Below are positions 57,677 through 64,000 of a DNA stretch of 64,000 nucleotides, in pieces (the first letter of the stretch is position 1; each line of letters opens with the position of its first letter). Source of the stretch: Hypericum androsaemum. Its lineage: Eukaryota; Streptophyta; Magnoliopsida; Malpighiales; Hypericaceae. Both the position numbers and the translations under genes were made by a program. A model generated the notes under the pieces. It was not told the DNA's origin. It saw only the letters and a program-made list of their open reading frames with translations, and ran no database searches. The stretch spans positions 5,456,001-5,520,000 of the forward strand of contig OZ023184.1 in NCBI GenBank assembly GCA_963995505.1, in the 5' to 3' direction.

Positions 57677-59070
57677 ACCATACCTTAACAGACTCACCAT
57701 ATAATGAAAATTTTCGGGATGGGCTAAAAAGTGATAACATGTTATTGGATAGATATTTATGAATTTGAGAAAATGAATTATGAAACATTCATCATGATTT
57801 TCGTAATTAGCCGTACAGTCAATCGTATTCTTTGGTTTTGTTCAGAATGCATATACTTTGGTACTGGGCCATAGCCCGTGGGCCCGCGGTAGAATTCCCC
57901 AATATGTCACTTTTGTTGGCTTTCTTACAAGCATACGACAGTCCAGTGGAAAAGCCACAAGGCTGATTTTTTCACATGAAATTTTTAAATATTTCCAAAT
58001 TTTAAACACCGGTCATTAATTATTATAAAACAAATCTTTACCTTACTCTTTAGTCTTTACCATTCTACCTACTTTTATGGTGGGTTGGTGTTAACTCTGG
58101 CCGCTACATAAAAAAAAACAATGTCACCGAGATAAACTATCGGAGGATGATGTTCTAATTTAACCACAAATCTTGACAAAGTCTAAAAATATATTTACAT
58201 TCGAATTTAAAAGAAAATTGTTTGTCAGTTTTTATAATAACAAATTTAAACTAATATATCTAACATTTTTCATATAGTTTCGAGAACAAAATTTACAATC
58301 ATGTAATCGTTCCTTTGGTCGTCTGTGGTGCAAGTAGAGGATAACTTGGAAGTCAACTTTGCCTGGAAAAACAAATGTGAGCTTTACAGGACCGGTCAAC
58401 TGGTGGTTCAATAACCGAGGATTTAATTTCTGGGCTACACTACACATAAAGCGATGTCATTCTCCAGTTGCGTTGTCATGCACAAAGTCACGGGGACCAA
58501 AATGAAACAATCATCCTCCTCTTAAAAAAAAATTGAAACAATCATGTTGAAAAATTCTGAGAATTCGACTTAGAAACATCTAAACAATTCCTCCACCGAT
58601 TGATTAACATCATCATGTAAACTAAAGAGAAAAAATTATGGTAATCCAATTTCTTTAACTATCATCAATGCCCATGTGCTAATAAGTTGGATGAATCCGC
58701 TTGTTGGTTTTCCTACGTTAATTTGTTCACATCCTTACATTTGCATTTTTATAAATCGCGTAGAGTCTGAATGTGTTCGACTTTGATTATGTAAATAACA
58801 GTGGATGCCAAAAATAAAGTTTGTCACACTTCAGAGAATTACTTAGTACAAGAGAGAGAGAGGGATAAATAGCTGTGTCATTATATTGACCAGAATCAAG
58901 CATCTTCTTCTGCTCTCCACTGAATACGCAGGAAAGTTGCAGCAGTTTCGAAGAGATGCAAACGTACTATCACTAAGTTAATACAAGGATCATATACAGA
59001 ATATAAATATATATATAAAAGGGAGCAAAATTGCGTATAATTTGAAGTCCTATGCGAAAGGCTTTGCGGA
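57677..59070. other. Spacer and 3' flank of the ankyrin gene
   Basis: AT-rich. A GA run lies at about 58852-58862. The frame 58232-58447 lacks a domain. 58900-59070 should include the ankyrin gene's 3' untranslated region. Confidence 0.4.
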
Positions 59071-60840
59071 TTAGATGGCGTAGAGTTTCTTGTAGTCATT
59101 CTCCAACATCTCTGTCTCTGCGATAGCCGACATAGACCCGGACCGCGACCTGCTAATCGATGATCTGCGGATGCTTCTCATCTTGGAAGCCTCGATTCTC
59201 TGCATGATCACCCAGTAGCACATTGTACCAATGGTTGTTACCATAATCACCGTCCCGATGGCTGTCACCCACAGAGCCAGCCATCTTTCGTTCTCTCCGA
59301 CCACGACAAACGCAAGTGCAAGGAACGCAACCGAGATCAGCACGCAGGCAAGCCACATCAGCTTGTTGATCACTGACATTAGTTGCTTCTTGGCCTTTCT
59401 CTCTATCACCACCACGGAAGTTTGAACAACCACAACAGCAAGGGATATGAAGAGAGCAATCGAGTCGAATACAACAAAGATCAGGAACTCCGGCTTTGCT
59501 GCAATTTGTGCTTGTCCAAGAGTTTGCCCGGGAGCAAGGGGCTGTGAGCCATCAGCAAATTGGCCAGGAACTTGGAAGATGGCAGCAAATGCAACGGTGG
59601 CAATGAGGACAGCAACAACTGTGGTTGAGGTGATTGCGTTGTTGAGACCTTCCGTGTGCATCTTGTTCAGCCTCTTGGCTATGCCTTGAACCCCTTTCCG
59701 CGTTTGACGGGTGGTCTCGATCTGGTTGTGAACCCCGTGCTTTATGTCACTCACAGTTTGCTTTAGCTCACGCGCTGGATTCAAGTTCATGGATTTAGCT
59801 GATTTAAATCCATTCTCTTCTAACAAGGAAGCAATTTCCGTGTGCCCCGTTTTCTCGGCAGTGTCTAGAACACTCTCTCCAGATCTGTTGACAGCATTCT
59901 TTTCTATGTTCTCTACTTTAAGCAGCCTTTCCACAATCTGCAAGAACGAATTACAGTTAATTTTCGGTATCTGATAACGTTCATTAGCAACAAGGGAACA
60001 GCTCTATTTACCTGTAGCCTGCCCTTTCGGGCTGCAATATGTAATGCGGTGTTCCCTTTCGCATCGACCATGTTAACCAAAGAATCACACAATATCAGTT
60101 CATCCACGACCTCAACATTCTGCCCTTTAGCCGCCATATGAAGCGCGGTCTGTCCCTTCTTGTCCACTCTATTAGCAAGTCCAGGTTCTTTGCTCATCAC
60201 GGCCTTCACAATCTCCAGATGTCCATTCCTAGCCGAAGAATGCAGCGCAGTCTTCCCGTTGCTTCTCGCGATGGTGACCAAGCTGCCGCACCTGTCCAAC
60301 AGGAAACGCACGACTTCGACATGCCCCTGCGCTGCAGCCGTGTGCAAGGCTGTCGTGTTGGTCGAATCGAACGTCATCGCGAGCTCCGAATTCGCCTCCA
60401 TCAACACTCTCAACAGCCCTGCATCACCAAAACATAACAACATCCTAAACACGAATCCGAATGGAGTCGAAAAAGGCGAAAGGGATCGATCAATTACCGA
60501 TGTCCCCTTGCTTAGCAGCGACATGGAACGCGTCGTAGCCGTTCCTGGCCTTGGATCCGGCCAAACCAGTGTCATAATACTTGATCATCTCCGCGACTAA
60601 ACTCGAATGGCCGGACTCGGAAGCAACGTAGAGGGCCGTCTCGCCGGATTGGTTCTGCTTCCCCAACAGCTCTCTGAGGCGTTCCGGGTCCCCCAGGCAA
60701 TCAGAGACCATCTCCGCCACAAGTTCCAAGTTCCCTTCCCTCGCCGCCGAGTGGAAGGGCGTGTCGTCCCGTTTCCCTGTCGCCTGTTTCGTCATCACCT
60801 TCTTCTTCACCCGGAAACTCCCCTGCCTCTCCATTTCCAT
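59071..60840 (-). CDS. Ankyrin-repeat PGG-domain membrane protein (At5g02620/ITN1-like)
   Basis: Three exons, 60840-60498, 60418-60012 and 59937-59071, GT-AG introns, 1617 nt, 538 residues. About eight ankyrin repeats fill the first 315 residues (TPFHSAAREGNLELVAEMV, ETALYVASESGHSSLVAEMI, TALHTAAAQGHVEVVRFLL, TALHSSARNGHLEIVKAVM, TALHMAAKGQNVEVVDELI, TALHIAARKGRLQIVERLL). The PGG domain follows (LNNAITSTTVVAVLIATVAF, FQVPGQF) and four hydrophobic spans (about 365-500), then a Ser/Arg-rich tail RRSSISRSRSGSMS. Related Arabidopsis proteins, including ITN1 and ACD6, act at the plasma membrane in salt/ABA and defence signalling; the exact role here is not predictable. Gene looks intact. Leader carries a duplication and a short upstream frame. 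Confidence 0.95.
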
Positions 60841-61106
60841 CCAGCTAGCTAGCTACCCAAAAAAACAAAACACTAAAGCTACGATCTTTAACCCTGCTCG
60901 AACCTTGATTAATCAATCCGAAAAAAGTCTTCAACGAAAAAGATGCAAGCTTTAGCTTCTGGGTGGGTCCATTTCCATCCAGCTAGCTAGCTACCCAAAA
61001 AACAGAACAACTAAAGCTACAATCTTTAACTAAAACAACTCCCAACTTTAATTAATCGGTCCAAACGAAATTCTTCGACCAAAAAGATGCAAGCTTTAGC
61101 TTCTGG
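60831..61106. repeat. 138-bp tandem duplication across the ankyrin gene start
   Basis: CCATTTCCATCCAGCTAGCT begins at 60831 and again at 60969; both copies run through GATGCAAGCTTTAGCTTCTG. The first six-base overlap includes the start codon, so the upstream copy contains ATGGAAATGGA as well. Copies differ at several bases. Confidence 0.9.
60952..60978 (-). promoter_or_regulatory. Upstream open reading frame created by the leader duplication
   Basis: In the upstream copy the duplicated start context reads ATGGAAATGGACCCACCCAG and stops at TAA after eight codons (MEMDPPRS). It would precede the main start by about 112 bases if transcription begins further upstream; the promoter side has a CT run at 61268. 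Effect on translation is inferred. Confidence 0.5.
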
Positions 61107-61262
61107 GTAGGTTCGATGAGGTGTTTAAGGATCAGGGTCTTCAACGAAACCGGATAAAAGGTTAGATGTAGAGGAAGGATTAGGAGAGGAGGATTTAGGC
61201 AATGAGAGGAGAACACGTGAGGTCTCGGGAAGGTTGTTGGCGTCTTGTCTTTAGAGAGACAG

Positions 61263-61267
<5 letters not shown>

Positions 61268-61296
<29 letters not shown>
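61268..61296. repeat. (CT)n microsatellite upstream of the ankyrin gene
   Basis: About 14 CT units; on the sense (minus) strand a GA run, a frequent plant core-promoter feature. Likely near the transcription start. Confidence 0.9.
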
Positions 61297-61301
<5 letters not shown>

Positions 61302-61339
61302 GCAACCACAAGAAAAGAGATGAAGGAAGGAAATGCAAT

Positions 61340-64000
61340 ATATTAAATTAACTAACAAGTCCACTGTTGCCACTAGCAATAATTATACGCATCCCTTTCT
61401 CTGCCGCTTATCATCAAAAGAAAAAGAAAGGATAGTTACTTAAAAACCAGCGGTTAACCTAAGTTACCTAACGGCACACTAACTTATTCAGGTAGTCTAG
61501 GTTCAATTCCTGACAAATTTAATAATTATAGTGTAAAATTTATTTTTTTTTAAAAAGTGTTGTCAGAATTTAAAAATAATTAAGAGACCTCGAGTGCCAA
61601 AGAGTATTCGACCTAGAGAGAGAGATTGGTTCACCTTGATAAGGATATATTTCTCAATTTTTTGGAAATTTTGGATTAGTCAATATCAAGAATGCGGCGA
61701 TATTAAATATATATTGGAATATGTTTTTATGAAACTATGTATTATGACTCAAATCTGTAAAGTTTTACAATCTTTCAAAAATCCTACCTATACGAACCTG
61801 GATTAATCGGGTGAGTATTTTTCACATAACACGTAGTATAAACCAAAAAAACTTGTCATCAATAGAGCGATAATTCACCAATAATTATTTACAACCATGT
61901 AGTTTTAGACATTAATTAAGAGAGAGAATTAAAGAAACGAAAGGATTACCAGAGGAAGAGTCTTTGACTTTAATTTGGTTCTAGAACCAAGTTGGTTTCA
62001 GTACTTTCAAGAATTTAGGACAACGAGAAAGGTGGGAGAATTAAGACCAATTTGTGAAGAACAGTCACTCGTTGTTTGGTAAGGAAATCAAGTTTTTTTG
62101 TACCTTTGATGTTGTTTTTAGTTTTTAGCTTGCAAGGAACAGTAGTTTAATATTTCACGTTGTGGGATGTGGAGTATCTATCTGGTACATTCGACCTTAC
62201 GGTTGAACTCTTGTTTAGTTGCCGTAGTTTGACCTTCTAGGTCTCGCCAAGTCAGCGACGGGACTCCGCTACTGGGAGCTGAATGGTTCGTCGCCAGCAG
62301 ATGTGTGTTTGAATTTTCTTAAAAAAATTTCGGGTCGTTCATAAAATAAGTCGAATCTGGAAAAATCAAGGTCGCCCATCCTTTTTTTCGTTGTAGATTT
62401 AAAATTGTTCAACGAATCTTTTCCCCAAACAAGGACTAAACCGTTGGATGCTAACGGGCCGCAGTGGATCGAGACTATTCGCATTTTCACAAAAAGAATG
62501 CCAATTGGGTGGTGCATCAAAGAATTGGTTTTTTTTTCCACCAAAAAAAAGGAATTGATTTTTTTAACGCGTGATAATCAGATATTTATTGGATAATTAA
62601 TCAAGATTAACATTTTTAAATAATGATACTAAACAGTTGTAATCTTAGGATTTGTGTTCGAAATCAAGGTAATTTGGTTAGATTGAAATAACCAAATTGG
62701 TATTTGGGCAGTGGGTGGAAAGACACACAGACAGAGACGAGACCTAGTGCCAAGACAAGTCAATGGCCCCAAAGGAACACACGGCTTTCTCTTTTAGCAC
62801 TTTCTAGTTAAATATTAGCTTTGAACAATTCCCTTAAAAATATTAAATTGAAATTAGCCGAATAAATCCGCCTAACATGTGAAGACTTTGATTTTTTTTC
62901 TAGATAATTGGATTAGAGGTCTTTCATTCGCAGGGGCATAGAGTTCAAAAAATAACAGCAATAAAATGAACTAAAGTAAATAAATTAATTACCAAAATCG
63001 ATAAAATTCTAACTATAAAATTTATCAAATCATACATAAAATTTCAATGTGGGATTGCTCTTTTTGGTGAATTCAGGAGACTCTAGAACTCCGTGAGGTT
63101 AGGATTTGTTAACGTGCCACATTTTAAAGGTGTATAATCTTATCGATGATCGTGTGGTGGTAGGATAATTTTGGAAAGAAAAAAAATTCTCTCTTCTCTA
63201 ATGATGAGAGGAGAAGAAAAAATGTATAGTGTTTAAAAAGAGCCAAAATTGGAGTCAAGGCCGCCACGCCACGCCACGCCAACGAGAAGGGGCCCACTCA
63301 GTGTTTTGGGCCTCTCTTTATTGAGACTAGCATTCTGTCGCTTTTCGTTTTGGGAGTGGCACAAAAGTCACCTGCTTAAAAAGATAAAGTCGTATAACAT
63401 ACGTGGGGTGGGGTGGGTGGGACAAAAGATAACAGCCAGATATTTTTCTTATCCAGGGCTTTTCACACTAGAGTTTTTTTTTCTACCAAAAAAATAATTA
63501 ATTTAGACTCGATTCAGTTAAAACGTTTGAAAAGTGCCAAAATTTATAAATAAATACTTAAAACTGTAATATTTTCAAAGATTCAAATTTGAGATCTTTT
63601 GATTAGACTATAACAACTCAATCGTCAATTTATCTAACTATTTAGTTAGAGTTATTGCCGCTAAAAAGAATCTCCATTATGAAAAAAAGTTTTAATACAA
63701 CTTATAGTATTAAATTTAGCAAATGGAATACTAGATTAATTTTGCAAAAAAAGTGATTATTGAATATTTATCAAGCCAATGAAGTGTTACCAAAATGGTA
63801 ACAGTTGGCTTCTATTATGGATCTGCCTGCCTTGCAGGCAGAGGAAACAAAAAAAGTGATAAACTAACAGATTGATAGCAATCTGCTGACTCAGTTTTCT
63901 GTTTGCATATTAACACCTATGTCCCTCGGATTAATTTTACGATGATTCCCTACATACTACTAAGTGGTTATGTTTAAACTAAGAAGGAAAAAAAGAAACA
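61340..64000. other. AT-rich spacer to the window end
   Basis: No gene supported; open frames at 61594, 62269, 62405 and 63249 have no domains. CCACGCCACGCCACGCC at about 63265 is a short tandem. Two small hairpins sit at 63786-63802 (GTTACCA-AAA-TGGTAAC) and 63822-63842 (TCTGCCTGC-CTT-GCAGGCAGA). Confidence 0.45.

Overview
This is nuclear DNA from a flowering plant, almost certainly a eudicot. The genes are spliced, AT-rich introns separate exons of plant-specific families (an ACR-type ACT-repeat protein, ALS3, a MAKR/BKI1-type regulator, a PGG-domain ankyrin protein, Myb/SANT-like proteins, cystatin-like proteins), and the intergenic space is packed with plant transposons. I could not fix the species from sequence alone.

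Layout. 0-1.4 kb: 3' part of a minus-strand Myb/SANT-like gene with internally duplicated domains. 2.9-5.9 kb: a thrice-repeated block carrying relics of an unrecognised minus-strand gene, the third copy split by a small DNA transposon. 6.4-9.5 kb: a decayed L1-type LINE. 9.7-10.4 kb: a possible solo LTR. 12.1-14.1 kb: a complete seven-exon ACT-domain-repeat gene (ACR4/5-like, minus). 16.9-17.6 kb: a 22-bp minisatellite. 18.6-19.3 kb: a clean solo LTR. 20.9-21.7 kb: a PPR pseudogene. 21.8-25.5 kb: a palindromic structure holding a composite LTR element whose two outer ends are both the 3' end of the LTR. 25.5-31.4 kb: a Copia retrotransposon (minus) broken by a 223-bp duplication and stop codons. 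31.5-32.7 kb: a probable MULE. 33.5-35.2 kb: ALS3. 35.8-46.4 kb: five minus-strand cystatin-like loci (four open, one frameshifted) separated by duplicated spacers and transposons, including a Pack-MULE carrying part of a monoacylglycerol-lipase-type gene. 48.8-53.9 kb: a four-element nest (MULE > LTR retroelement > MULE + hAT). 54.3-54.6 kb: a small MULE. 55.2-56.1 kb: a MAKR-type gene with a piece of LTR inside its coding sequence. 57.4-57.7 kb: a solo LTR containing a 5S-rRNA-like segment (Cassandra-like). 59.1-60.8 kb: an ankyrin-PGG membrane protein gene with a duplicated leader. The remainder to 64 kb is AT-rich and unannotated.

Functionally the single-copy genes do not form a pathway: plant gene order rarely implies shared function. 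The cystatin-like loci are a local tandem family. The most informative signal is transposon history: several insertions have exact target-site duplications that fix their ends and order of arrival. No bacterial-type features (operons, CRISPR, origins) are present.
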